A DNA stretch of 64,000 nucleotides. Source: Brumimicrobium salinarum. GTDB lineage: Bacteria > Bacteroidota > Bacteroidia > Flavobacteriales_D > Crocinitomicaceae. Each line of letters starts with the position of its first letter. The first letter of the stretch is position 1. The position numbers were made by a program, and so were the translations under genes. Below, in pieces: positions 54,470-63,560 of this stretch. The stretch is from assembly GCF_002844555.1 (NCBI RefSeq), contig NZ_PJNI01000001.1, positions 248,001-312,000 on the forward strand. Direction: 5' to 3'. The notes beneath the pieces were generated by a model. It did no database searches. It saw only the letters and a program-made list of their open reading frames with translations, and was not told the origin of the DNA.

Positions 54470-56221
54470 TTATTTATTATCGTTTTTTAATATCTCAACT
54501 GCTTCAAGTTTCCAAGCTACCAGTTTAGCTTTATTTCCAGCCGTACCGAGGTAGGCAGTCAAAACTGTTAATTCGGATTCGGTATCAATTCTTGCGATCT
54601 GTGCGAAAGTATAGATTCCGATTTCATTCATTTTAGACTCTACTACTGGCCCAAGACCTGCAAGTTCTTTTAAGTCGTCTTTCTGTTCTGGTGTTACCGC
54701 ACCCAAACTAGCTACTAGGGCATTTAATTCCGTGTTTTCAGCCGAACCTGTTTTCTTCTCGATATCTTCTTTTGCAGGTGTTGCTGAAGATTTAGCTTTC
54801 ATCTTAACATCAGCTAAATGCTGTTCCTCAACAGAAAACGCAGGTGTTTTAGCATCTCCATCTTTATAAGATTGTCCTGAAGATTTCAGAATAGTTTTTA
54901 CCTCATTAAGCGCAAGAACAGGGAAATAACGCGTAAACAGTAAGAAGAACACAAAAAATAGTCCTATAGTACCTACAAAGATACCAATATCAATGTGTGT
55001 TGGATAGAACATACTCCATGAAGATGGTAAATAATCTCTGTGAAGCGTAGTTCCGATAATTACAAAACGCTCAAACCACATTCCTATATTAACTACAATC
55101 GCAATAATGAAGGTAAATGTTAAACTTGTTCGTAATTTTTTGAACCACATCAATTGAGGCGACACAACGTTACAAGTCATCATTGCCCAATAAGCCCACC
55201 AGTAAGGACCAGTTGCTCTATTGATAAAAGCATACGCTTCATACTCAACACCTGAGTACCAAGAAACAAACAGCTCTGTTAAATAGGCAACTCCTACTAT
55301 AGAACCTGTAGCCATAATTACGATATTCATATATTCAATATGTTTTGTATGAATATATGCCTCTAAATTGTATGCCTTTCTCATTACAAGCATCAAAGTT
55401 TGAACCATTGCGAATCCAGAAAAAACAGCACCTGCAACGAAATATGGAGGGAAAATTGTAGTATGCCAACCTGGTATTACAGAAGTAGCGAAGTCAAAGG
55501 ATACAATAGAGTGAACTGAGAATACAAGTGGAGTAGCTAAACCAGCCAATACAAGTGATACCATTTCAAAGCGAGACCATTGTTTTGCACGGCCTGACCA
55601 TCCAAAAGATAACATTCCGTACATCTTTTTTGCTAATGGTTTTTTCGCTCTATCTCTAATGGTTGCAAAATCCGGAATTAATCCAATATACCAAAACACC
55701 AAAGATACTGATAGGTAAGTGGAAATTGCAAAAACGTCCCAAAGTAAAGGTGAGTTAAAGTTGGGCCATAAGGAACCAAATTGGTTGGGAAGTGGCATTA
55801 CCCAGTAAGCAACCCATATACGTCCCATGTGAATTAATGGAAACATACCAGCCATAAATACGGCAAAAATGGTCATTGCCTCCGCAGAACGGTTAATTGC
55901 CATTCTCCATTTTTGACGGAAAAGTAAAAGTACAGCAGAAATAAGTGTTCCCGCGTGTCCGATACCTACCCACCATACGAAGTTGGTAATATCCCAAGCC
56001 CAGTTAATGGTTTTATTTAATCCCCATGTACCAATACCTGTACCAAGGAGATAAAGAATACATCCCACACCATAAACTCCAATAATAGCAGCGATGGCAA
56101 AAAGAATATACCACGTTTTTGGTGCTTTCCCCTCGATTGGTTTACAAACATCCTCAGTTACTTCATGAAAGGTTTTGTGACCTAAAACTAAGGGTTCTCT
56201 AATAGTTGCTTCCTTATGCAT
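54470..56221 (-). CDS. actC: Alternative complex III quinol-binding subunit ActC with C-terminal extension
   Basis: 583 residues. The first 440 are a NrfD/PsrC-like membrane protein with ten helices that holds the menaquinol site. It is followed by a linker and, at 498-583, a small helical domain with DDLKELAGLGPVVESKMNEIGIYTFAQIA, a helix-hairpin-helix pattern otherwise known from DNA-binding or ribosomal-type proteins and from tails of some respiratory subunits. This makes the protein about 120 residues longer than a usual ActC. The tail's role is unknown. It lies 36 bases after actB. Confidence 0.92.
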   Translation of the reverse strand: MHKEATIREPLVLGHKTFHEVTEDVCKPIEGKAPKTWYILFAIAAIIGVYGVGCILYLLGTGIGTWGLNKTINWAWDITNFVWWVGIGHAGTLISAVLLLFRQKWRMAINRSAEAMTIFAVFMAGMFPLIHMGRIWVAYWVMPLPNQFGSLWPNFNSPLLWDVFAISTYLSVSLVFWYIGLIPDFATIRDRAKKPLAKKMYGMLSFGWSGRAKQWSRFEMVSLVLAGLATPLVFSVHSIVSFDFATSVIPGWHTTIFPPYFVAGAVFSGFAMVQTLMLVMRKAYNLEAYIHTKHIEYMNIVIMATGSIVGVAYLTELFVSWYSGVEYEAYAFINRATGPYWWAYWAMMTCNVVSPQLMWFKKLRTSLTFTFIIAIVVNIGMWFERFVIIGTTLHRDYLPSSWSMFYPTHIDIGIFVGTIGLFFVFFLLFTRYFPVLALNEVKTILKSSGQSYKDGDAKTPAFSVEEQHLADVKMKAKSSATPAKEDIEKKTGSAENTELNALVASLGAVTPEQKDDLKELAGLGPVVESKMNEIGIYTFAQIARIDTESELTVLTAYLGTAGNKAKLVAWKLEAVEILKNDNK

Positions 56222-56257
56222 TACAATATATTTATTGTTTTAATACTTCTAATTCAA

Positions 56258-59200
56258 TTAATGACTGTTCTCTGCTTCTTCTTTGTTGTGTTCAACTGTA
56301 TGTTCCTTATCTAGTTGAATACTTGCTAAGAGATCATTTTCCTCATTACGTACTTTTACCTTGTACCACATGTTTGGCTTAACACCGATTTCTTCTAATG
56401 CTTGGTAAGAACGTTTGTGATCTGCTGATCTTCTTATTTTAGAATTTGGATCATTCCAATCTCCAACGATAATTGCATTTGATGGACAAGCATCACCACA
56501 AGCTGTAGTAACATCACCATCCTCTACTGGACGTTGGTCTTTTTTGGCTGTCAACTTACCTTCTTGAATTCGCTGAACACAGAAAGAACATTTTTCCATA
56601 ACACCACGTGTTCTCACCGTTACATCTGGATTAAGTACCATACGTCCTAACTCGTCTTGCGCTGGGTTAACTTCACCAAACTTCTTATAAGATGGATAGT
56701 TGAACCAGTTGAAACGTCTTACTTTATATGGACAGTTGTTTGCACAGTAACGTGTTCCGATACAACGGTTATAAGCCATTTGGTTTAAACCTTCATTAGA
56801 ATGAGTTGTTGCCGAAACAGGACAAACTGTTTCACACGGTGCATGATTACAATGGTGGCACATCATTGGTTGATGAATCACCTTTGGATTTTCAGCAGCA
56901 ATTTCTAATTGCTTGTAACTAAAGTCATCTTTATCTTTTCTTTGACCAACAGTAGCCTCATCATCAGAAGCATAGTAACGATCAATACGCAACCAATGCA
57001 TTTCACGTCCTCTTCTCACTTCATCCTTACCAACAACAGGAACGTTGTTTTCAGCCTGACAAGCGACTAAACATGAACCACAACCAATACAGGCATTAAG
57101 GTCAATTGTCATACCCCAACGATGTCCAACATTTTCTACTGGATGATCATCCCAAAGATTAAACTCTTCTAATGGAGCCTCGACATGGTGGCCATTTTTA
57201 TCTATTTTTTGTAATGTCCAATCAGGATTATATGCATCTTTAGAATGATTTGCATAAGTATCCAAAGTAGTTTCTCTTACAATAGAGTTTCTTGCCATCA
57301 CTGTTCTGTGAATCTGAGTGGTAGCAATTAAATAATTTGTGTTTTTATTTTCAATTGATCCTGGTGCGCTGTACTCCATAACACCATTAGCCGTTTGAAT
57401 CATTCTGAAGGCATTCTTACCAATTGGTTTTGGGTTTCCGTTTTCATCGGTATGTAAACCACCGTACTCTTTGGTTTGGAAAGCTGCTTTACCAATATTT
57501 TCTCCACCTTCACCTCGACCATAACCTAAAGCGATTCCAACTGTTCCTGGAGCTTGTCCTGGTGATGGGAATACAGGTAATTCATAGGTAACTTCACCTA
57601 CAGTGATTGAAGCAAGTGTACATCCGTGCTCTTGGTCAATATGCTCATTGTACCCCTGTTCTTCCATAACAGTAGGATTCATGGTAATATAGTTATCCCA
57701 TGTAACTTTTGTAATTGGATCTGGAGTTTCTTGTAACCAAGGGTTAGCGGCTTGATCTCCTCTCCCTATTGCTGATTTTTGATATAAAACAACTTCTAAA
57801 TCTCCACCTTTTGGTAATTGTTTTGAAATCTTACCAAAAGCACTGTCATCAAAATTTGGTTTAGATGGTGCAGGAGTAGATTTTGAATATACTGAATTAT
57901 GGATTGTCGTATTCCAAAATTCATCAAAATTCGTTGCGCCTTCAAAAGATTTTCCTGACCAATTTTCTTTTATAAAGTTGAAGAATACGCGACTATCTTT
58001 TCCTTCTCGTTCAGCTTTTCCTGCCCATACCAAGAAAGATTCTTGCGCAGCAACAGTATCGTACAATGGACGAATCGTAGGTTGTGCTAGAGAAAATTCA
58101 TTTGCTTTGGGGGAAAAATCATTCCATGCCTCTAAAGCGTGGTGGTCTGGAACAACATACTTACATTTTGCAGCAGTTTCGTCCATTACACTCGCCGTTG
58201 AGATAGTTAAAGCTGTATTCGAAAGTGCTTCAGCTAAAGCAACGCCGTTAGGTGCAGTATAAACAGGGTTAACACCATAAAAGATAACAGCATCAGGACC
58301 CTTTTTAGCAAGGACATCAGATACAAACTTCATCATTTTATCATCTTCTGAAGCAAACATCTGAACTGGATTGTTCACGTTGATCGTACTCGAATAAGCT
58401 CCAATTAAATGGTTTAACTTATTTACTAAAACCTGAACTCCCGTATTATTAGATCCAGAAACAACTAATCCGTTTCCTTTCTTTAAATCTTTTGCAATTT
58501 TGGTAATATTTTCACTTCCTATTCTCTCAGGAACAGAAGCTGATACACCGTTGGCACTTCCTCCTACTTCTTTAATCAATGCAGCTAGAATTCCTGCTTC
58601 CTCTGATGGTTTCATCATCAATCGAACATCAGCATTTGTACCAGTAATTGACATGTTTGCCTCTACTTGATAATGCTTGCTCATCCAATCTCCATCTGGA
58701 TCTCTTCGCTGACTGTATTGACTAGCATACTGCGTTGACATCAACCAAGTACTTAGGAAGTCGGCACCAAAACTAACGATTGTTTTTGCTTTTGAGAAAT
58801 CATAATCTGGTATCATTGATTTACCAAAAGATAATTCATTTGCTTTCCTTATTCCTGCATAAGAAACAGAGTCGTATTGTATATGTTCAAAAGATGCACC
58901 TGTATTAGAATTTGATTGAACTGACTCTTCAGTTTCTTCATTAATTCCTAATGCATTTTCAATATTATCAACAGTTGTACCTATAAAACCTTTATCTTTT
59001 CCACTATCAACATTTGATGGTGTGGTCGTTCTTCCAGTAATTGATTTTTCTAATTCCTGAACAGCTTTATAAGACGAAGGTGATGCTAAAGTGTTAGACA
59101 CCAAAACAACCTTTCCTCCTTTTTGTTTTATTTTATTTAACTCAGCTTTAATCTCTGAATCCGCATCAGCAGTGGAAATTCCTTGTCCGTCTTTAAAAGC

Positions 59201-59650
59201 ATATTGTAATCTTGCTTCATTATATAAAGAAAGAACAGAAGCAATAATTTGTGGCGTTACACTTCCATTAGTAAATCCAAAATCTTTATTTCCTTTAATA
59301 TAAATTGGTCTTCCTTCTCTTGTTTTTACAAGAATGTTCGCGTAAGCGTTTCCATCGTAATAAGTTGATGCGTACCAAGTTGCAACACCAGGTGTTACAT
59401 CAACTGGTTTGTTTACATAAGGAATAGCCTTCGTTACAGGAGCTTCACACGCTGCAATTGTAGCAGCAGCAACGCTAAATCCTAAGAATTTCAGAAAATC
59501 CCTTCTTGGTGTGGATGATTCACTTAGCTTGTCATCAGCTAAGAATTCATCAACACTTACTACATCTTGACCAAATTCATTATCTCTTTTCTCTAGAAAC
59601 TCAGGAGTTTCATTCAATTCATCGAGACCTTTCCAATATTTTTTGCCCAT
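56258..59650 (-). CDS. actB: Alternative complex III iron-sulfur subunit ActB (molybdopterin-like domain fused to ferredoxin)
   Basis: 1130 residues. A variant Tat signal at residues 45-75 (TPRRDFLKFLGF) follows an N-terminal extension beginning KKYWKGLDELNETPEF. Residues 80-760 are a molybdopterin-oxidoreductase-like domain that in ActB has no metal cofactor; the C-terminal 330 residues hold iron-sulfur motifs CIGCGSCLVAC, CHHCNHAPCETVCP, CIGTRYCANNCP and CSFCVQR with CGDACP. It passes electrons from quinol toward the haem subunits in the periplasm. Confidence 0.95.
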   Translation of the reverse strand: MGKKYWKGLDELNETPEFLEKRDNEFGQDVVSVDEFLADDKLSESSTPRRDFLKFLGFSVAAATIAACEAPVTKAIPYVNKPVDVTPGVATWYASTYYDGNAYANILVKTREGRPIYIKGNKDFGFTNGSVTPQIIASVLSLYNEARLQYAFKDGQGISTADADSEIKAELNKIKQKGGKVVLVSNTLASPSSYKAVQELEKSITGRTTTPSNVDSGKDKGFIGTTVDNIENALGINEETEESVQSNSNTGASFEHIQYDSVSYAGIRKANELSFGKSMIPDYDFSKAKTIVSFGADFLSTWLMSTQYASQYSQRRDPDGDWMSKHYQVEANMSITGTNADVRLMMKPSEEAGILAALIKEVGGSANGVSASVPERIGSENITKIAKDLKKGNGLVVSGSNNTGVQVLVNKLNHLIGAYSSTINVNNPVQMFASEDDKMMKFVSDVLAKKGPDAVIFYGVNPVYTAPNGVALAEALSNTALTISTASVMDETAAKCKYVVPDHHALEAWNDFSPKANEFSLAQPTIRPLYDTVAAQESFLVWAGKAEREGKDSRVFFNFIKENWSGKSFEGATNFDEFWNTTIHNSVYSKSTPAPSKPNFDDSAFGKISKQLPKGGDLEVVLYQKSAIGRGDQAANPWLQETPDPITKVTWDNYITMNPTVMEEQGYNEHIDQEHGCTLASITVGEVTYELPVFPSPGQAPGTVGIALGYGRGEGGENIGKAAFQTKEYGGLHTDENGNPKPIGKNAFRMIQTANGVMEYSAPGSIENKNTNYLIATTQIHRTVMARNSIVRETTLDTYANHSKDAYNPDWTLQKIDKNGHHVEAPLEEFNLWDDHPVENVGHRWGMTIDLNACIGCGSCLVACQAENNVPVVGKDEVRRGREMHWLRIDRYYASDDEATVGQRKDKDDFSYKQLEIAAENPKVIHQPMMCHHCNHAPCETVCPVSATTHSNEGLNQMAYNRCIGTRYCANNCPYKVRRFNWFNYPSYKKFGEVNPAQDELGRMVLNPDVTVRTRGVMEKCSFCVQRIQEGKLTAKKDQRPVEDGDVTTACGDACPSNAIIVGDWNDPNSKIRRSADHKRSYQALEEIGVKPNMWYKVKVRNEENDLLASIQLDKEHTVEHNKEEAENSH

Positions 59651-59686
59651 TGCCCTATATTATTTAGCTATCAACTTTCAATTAAA

Positions 59687-60994
59687 TTAGTAATGACACT
59701 TAGCACATTCCCATCCGCCAAGCTCATCTACGGTTACCTTACCATCTTCTAGATATTCTTCGTAAAGTGTTTCATCGTTTTCTAATAAACGTTTATGAAT
59801 TTCATCATAATATCCGCCTTTCCCTTCAATAGGTCCAGAAGAAACTTCTTTTACACCATGACATTCAATACACCAACCCATTGTTAATGTAGCTTTAGTC
59901 AATTGTATGTTACCTTCAATTTTGTTTAATTCTTCTACAGGAACTACTCTCGGCAATTCTTTTTGCTTAGTCATATCCCCGTGACATTGTTTACAATCAA
60001 TTCCACCAACCTCTACGTGTTGAGAGTGATTAAAGTAAACGTGATCTGGAAGTTGGTGTACTTTGTTCCAAACAATATTCTCTGTTTCTCCACTGTATTT
60101 ACCACCACCTTCTGGAGAGAATCCAGCTGATTTATAAATCTTTTTAATTTTTTCAACTTGATCTCCTTCTCCTTGAATTTGTTTGTGACAGTTCATACAA
60201 ACATTCGTTGTCGGAATACCAGCTGATTTAGACTTATTTGCTGAGTTGTGACAATACTTACAGTCAATACCGTTTATTCCAGCGTGCTTATCATGAGGAA
60301 ATGCAATTGGCTGACTCGGTTGATAACCTGTTACAACACCCACCTGGTTCAACCCTACCAACAACCAAGTTACTCCTGCCATAACAACAACAAGACCAAC
60401 CATACCGATGTACTTACGGTTTTTAAACATCCATGCTTTGGAGCCTACCTTTATCTCTTTACCTGCATCTTCATCTAATTCCTGTAATTGACGTTTTACG
60501 CCACCAACAGAAAATATAACAACTAAGAATACAGCTCCAAGAATATACCAAATCCATCCAAGATCATTTTCTTGCGTATTTGTAGATGCAACCATCTCAC
60601 CGCCAGCAGCAGATTCACCACCGCCTGCACCTGGCAAAGGTTGCTCATCAACATAATTAAAAATAGCATCAATTTGTTCGTTTGACAAATCTGCAAAAGT
60701 GGTCATTGCTGAAGGCGCCCAATCAGCAACTTCTTTTGCATACGGATCTGTTGCAGCAGCAACTTGCCAATTTTTCACCCATTGATAAAGTGAACCTTCC
60801 ATAGCTCCACCTTCTTCCCATTTTTGACGAACTTCAAATAGTTTAGGACCTGTCATATCCTTGTGCGGTGCGTGACAGGTAGCACATTTTGAATTAAATA
60901 TTGACTCACCTTCTTGCGCATTCGATGCAAAAGCTGTCAACATAAACAACGTTACTAAAAACGTAAACAACCCCTTATTTCCCATGTTAAACAT
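59687..60994 (-). CDS. actA: Alternative complex III multihaem cytochrome ActA, fused to a monohaem cytochrome
   Basis: 435 residues. A signal peptide is followed by a class I cytochrome c domain with CATCH at residues 37-41. After a membrane segment (YILGAVFLVVIFSVGG, about 150) and a second one near 200 come five CxxCH sites: CKYCH, CMNCH, CKQCH, CIECH and CAKCH. Usual ActA is pentahaem, so this is an N-terminal fusion with a sixth haem. Two ATG codons (60994 and 60985) are possible starts. First gene of actABCDEF-coxBA. Confidence 0.94.
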   Translation of the reverse strand: MFNMGNKGLFTFLVTLFMLTAFASNAQEGESIFNSKCATCHAPHKDMTGPKLFEVRQKWEEGGAMEGSLYQWVKNWQVAAATDPYAKEVADWAPSAMTTFADLSNEQIDAIFNYVDEQPLPGAGGGESAAGGEMVASTNTQENDLGWIWYILGAVFLVVIFSVGGVKRQLQELDEDAGKEIKVGSKAWMFKNRKYIGMVGLVVVMAGVTWLLVGLNQVGVVTGYQPSQPIAFPHDKHAGINGIDCKYCHNSANKSKSAGIPTTNVCMNCHKQIQGEGDQVEKIKKIYKSAGFSPEGGGKYSGETENIVWNKVHQLPDHVYFNHSQHVEVGGIDCKQCHGDMTKQKELPRVVPVEELNKIEGNIQLTKATLTMGWCIECHGVKEVSSGPIEGKGGYYDEIHKRLLENDETLYEEYLEDGKVTVDELGGWECAKCHY

Positions 60995-61378
60995 CTGATT
61001 ATTAGATATTTTAATTTATAATTTCACAAATTTTTGTGTTAATTCGCAATACTTATCGTTAGCAAATTTAGTAGAATATCCATAGGCAATGACAGTTTCA
61101 TGACAATAAAAGCTGTTTTGAAATTAATTTAGAACCATTCTAAATACTCAGTTTTTCAATAGCAGATATACTTTTGTTACGAACAAGACAAAAATAAAAG
61201 CATAGGAGATTCAGAATCAATTCAAAAAGAATGTTAAAAAATCATTTTTAAAAATAACATCTCTGATTAATCGAAATAATTTGATCAAAAAAATAAAATG
61301 TGAATATCTTTTTCTTGATTAATCAACTACTAAATGGCTTGTTTCAGATGAAAACAAAAATCTTATTAACAATAAAGG
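60995..61378. other. Gap between actA and queD with the likely act promoter
   Basis: 384 AT-rich bases. A -7-like TAAATTTG lies on the minus strand at 61063-61070, with a TTG about 16 bases upstream of it (61087-61089 on the plus strand), about 70 bases before the actA start. The rest contains no gene. The 3' end region of queD is at the right edge without an obvious terminator hairpin. Confidence 0.5.
61063..61070 (-). promoter_or_regulatory. Candidate -7 element of the act-cox operon
   Basis: TAAATTTG on the minus strand matches TAnnTTTG; a TTG lies 16 bases further upstream, shorter than the usual spacing. The leader to the actA start would be about 60 bases. Confidence 0.45.
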
Positions 61379-61825
61379 CTACTGGTCATTAATATCCCAT
61401 TCCGCATAAGAGCCTTCAGTTTCATATAACTTTATGTTTGCAAGCTTTAATTCTGAAGGTAAAACCGACTGTAAAGTATTTTTAAAATGTAACAGTAGAT
61501 TTTCACACGTTGGTTGAACGGGAAAATAATAGGTGCGTTGTTCGCCTTTAAGTACATTAATTTTATCGGAATCCTTTTGATTCAATACAAGTGCATGATC
61601 GTAAACATCAACAATATTTTCATTTACAATCTTTTTGAGGTCGGAGAAATCACAGACCATTCCATCTTTCGGTGAAGAGTCGTTCTTTTTTACAGCTCCA
61701 ATAATGGTGACATACAATTTATAAGAATGTCCGTGAATATAACGACAGTTTCCGTCGTAATCATACAGAGCGTGAGCCATCTCAAAAGTAAATCTTTTTG
61801 TTACTCGGATTTTTTCTTCATTCAT
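61379..61825 (-). CDS. queD: 6-carboxytetrahydropterin synthase (QueD/PTPS family)
   Basis: 148 residues. Zinc ligands are His in FEMAHALYDYDG and the pair in CRYIHGHSY, whose Cys is the catalytic residue of the QueD type; the C-terminal part shows PTCENLLLHF and LYETEGSYAEW. It makes the first pterin-type intermediate of the queuosine/7-deazaguanine pathway. QueG of the same pathway is 14 kb away. It is divergent from the porin gene across the inverted-repeat segment. Confidence 0.9.
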   Translation of the reverse strand: MNEEKIRVTKRFTFEMAHALYDYDGNCRYIHGHSYKLYVTIIGAVKKNDSSPKDGMVCDFSDLKKIVNENIVDVYDHALVLNQKDSDKINVLKGEQRTYYFPVQPTCENLLLHFKNTLQSVLPSELKLANIKLYETEGSYAEWDINDQ

Positions 61826-61866
61826 TTATAAATTTTTTAAAATTAAAAACCAATTGAACCTAGTTT

Positions 61867-62236
61867 CAAATGTGTAGATTTTAAAATGATATTATTTATA
61901 AAGCAGAGATAAAATCAAGATATATGACTAAAATCATTTAGTCTTTTAGAAAACATAATAATATCACTGTAATGAAAGAAAATGCTTGTCGAGAACTTTA
62001 CTAGTAGTTAATAAACTACAATATAGAGTATTCTTTTCAACTGGTTGGAATGTGAGATTTGCGAAGGATCTTACCAGCTAACCGTTTATTCAAATGATTA
62101 ACGTCTTAGATATATTTAATGGTAAAGTATCAGATAGGTATTTTAAAGAATAATGATTATTTTCTAAAAGTTGTTATATCGCACTATTAAAATTGACGTT
62201 TATCATTAACTTATCATTTTAAAATCTACACATTTG
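61867..62236. repeat. Segment bounded by 25-bp perfect inverted repeats
   Basis: A 25-base sequence at 61867-61891 is repeated exactly in reverse complement at 62212-62236. The enclosed 320 bases hold dispersed-repeat copy B and no open frame. The outer ends lie 42 bases upstream of queD on one side and 17 bases upstream of the porin gene on the other. No target-site duplication is visible. It could be a MITE-like element, an invertible promoter segment, or a shared regulatory site copied to both genes. Confidence 0.8.
61981..62140 (+). repeat. Dispersed palindromic repeat, copy B (short form)
   Basis: Matches the reverse complement of 37245-37503 in two blocks (61981-62034 and 62062-62140). 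About 65 of 80 positions agree in the second block by hand. It contains the CGAAGGATCTT word typical of dispersed repeats. The middle part of copy A is absent here and replaced by about 27 bases with a small hairpin. Confidence 0.75.
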
Positions 62237-62252
62237 TAAAAAATAAAGCATT

Positions 62253-63560
62253 ATGAAAAGAGCATTTTATTATACACTTCTATTTACTGGTCTTATAAGT
62301 TTCTTTACAAGTTATAGTTTTGGTCAATTTGAACTTACAGGCCAATATAAGGCAAGAGCTGAGTTTGCCAATGGTTACCAAAGACCTTTGATGAATAATC
62401 AGGATCCCGGTTTTTTTATTGCTCAAAGAGCTCGTTTGGGAGGAATCTACACACATGAACGTTTTCAATTTAATGTAACAGTTCAAGATGTAAGGACATG
62501 GGGGAATACTTCTCATTTAGCCATTGATGATAACGGACTTTTATCTGTCTATGAAGCTAATGTGTCCTTATTTTTAAATAAAAAATGGGCCATAAAAGTA
62601 GGTCGTCAACCAATTTCGTATGATAACCAACGTATTTTCGGAGGATTAGATTGGGCAATGCAAGGAAGGCGACACGACGCTGCACTTATTCAGTTTAGAG
62701 ACAGCAGTTGGAGTTTAGATGTAGGAGCAGCCTATAATCAAGACCGCCCATCCAATCACCAGATTTTTTATACCGTAAATAATTATAAAACCTTCCAATA
62801 TGTTTGGGCGAATAAGAAATGGACCAATTTTGAGGCAAGTCTGCTCGCATTAAACAACGGAATTGACCAGTTTTATACAGAAGATAGCATTCAAAAAAGT
62901 AGAACTAATTTTTCACAGACTATTGGAACCCAACTTAGTTATAAACGTTCTAAGTTTGACATCACCGCTTACGGTTATTATCAAATGGGATTTGCAGCAA
63001 ACCATCAAACACTAAGTGCTTACAATGCAAGTCTTGCAGGAACGTATAAACCAAATAAAAAATGGAGATTCACACTTGGAGGAGAACTTCTTTCAGGAAC
63101 ATCACAAGAAGCTACTGTTAATGATAAAAACAGATCGTTCACACCACTATTTGGTACCAATCATGGATTTAATGGATTTATGGATTACTTCTATGTTGGG
63201 AACCATGGAAATAACGTAGGATTAATCGATGGTTATTTAAAAGCTAAATATACCAAAGGGAAATACACTTTTGCTTTAGCAAACCACTTATTCTTTACTG
63301 AATCTGATGTTAGAATACCAGGAATACCGCTAATGCCTGGTTTCGTAGCAATGGATCCTTTCTTAGGCTATGAAATTGATTTCACTTTTAAATATCAATT
63401 TGTGGATGAAGTAAGCATTCAAGCCGGATACTCTCATATGTTTGGAACATCAACTATGCGGGAAGTGAAAATGGTGGACGACGACGATACAAGTGGTTGG
63501 GCTTATGTAATGTTAACTGTGAAACCGTTCAAAAACTTTAAGCCTTTTGAAAAGAAATAG
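62253..63560 (+). CDS. Alginate-export-like outer-membrane porin
   Basis: 435 residues. Signal peptide (TLLFTGLISFFTSYSFGQ) followed by a beta-barrel sequence. The N-terminal FELTGQYKARAEFANGYQRPLMNNQDPGFFIAQRARLGG matches the alginate export family; RQPISYDNQRIFGGLDWAMQGRRHDA is another typical strand-loop. It ends in YVMLTVKPFKNF with an aromatic near the C-terminus. The substrate is not shown; in Bacteroidota such proteins are often just annotated as porins. The start lies 17 bases beyond an inverted repeat. A clear terminator follows. Confidence 0.85.
   Translation: MKRAFYYTLLFTGLISFFTSYSFGQFELTGQYKARAEFANGYQRPLMNNQDPGFFIAQRARLGGIYTHERFQFNVTVQDVRTWGNTSHLAIDDNGLLSVYEANVSLFLNKKWAIKVGRQPISYDNQRIFGGLDWAMQGRRHDAALIQFRDSSWSLDVGAAYNQDRPSNHQIFYTVNNYKTFQYVWANKKWTNFEASLLALNNGIDQFYTEDSIQKSRTNFSQTIGTQLSYKRSKFDITAYGYYQMGFAANHQTLSAYNASLAGTYKPNKKWRFTLGGELLSGTSQEATVNDKNRSFTPLFGTNHGFNGFMDYFYVGNHGNNVGLIDGYLKAKYTKGKYTFALANHLFFTESDVRIPGIPLMPGFVAMDPFLGYEIDFTFKYQFVDEVSIQAGYSHMFGTSTMREVKMVDDDDTSGWAYVMLTVKPFKNFKPFEKK

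Noticed and set aside
57978..58262. 94-residue open frame opposite actB
   Set aside because: It lies entirely inside the strongly conserved actB gene on the other strand and shows no recognisable motif.
61867..62236. Insertion sequence
   Set aside because: Terminal inverted repeats are present but there is no transposase frame inside and no target-site duplication, so only a small non-autonomous or regulatory element remains possible.
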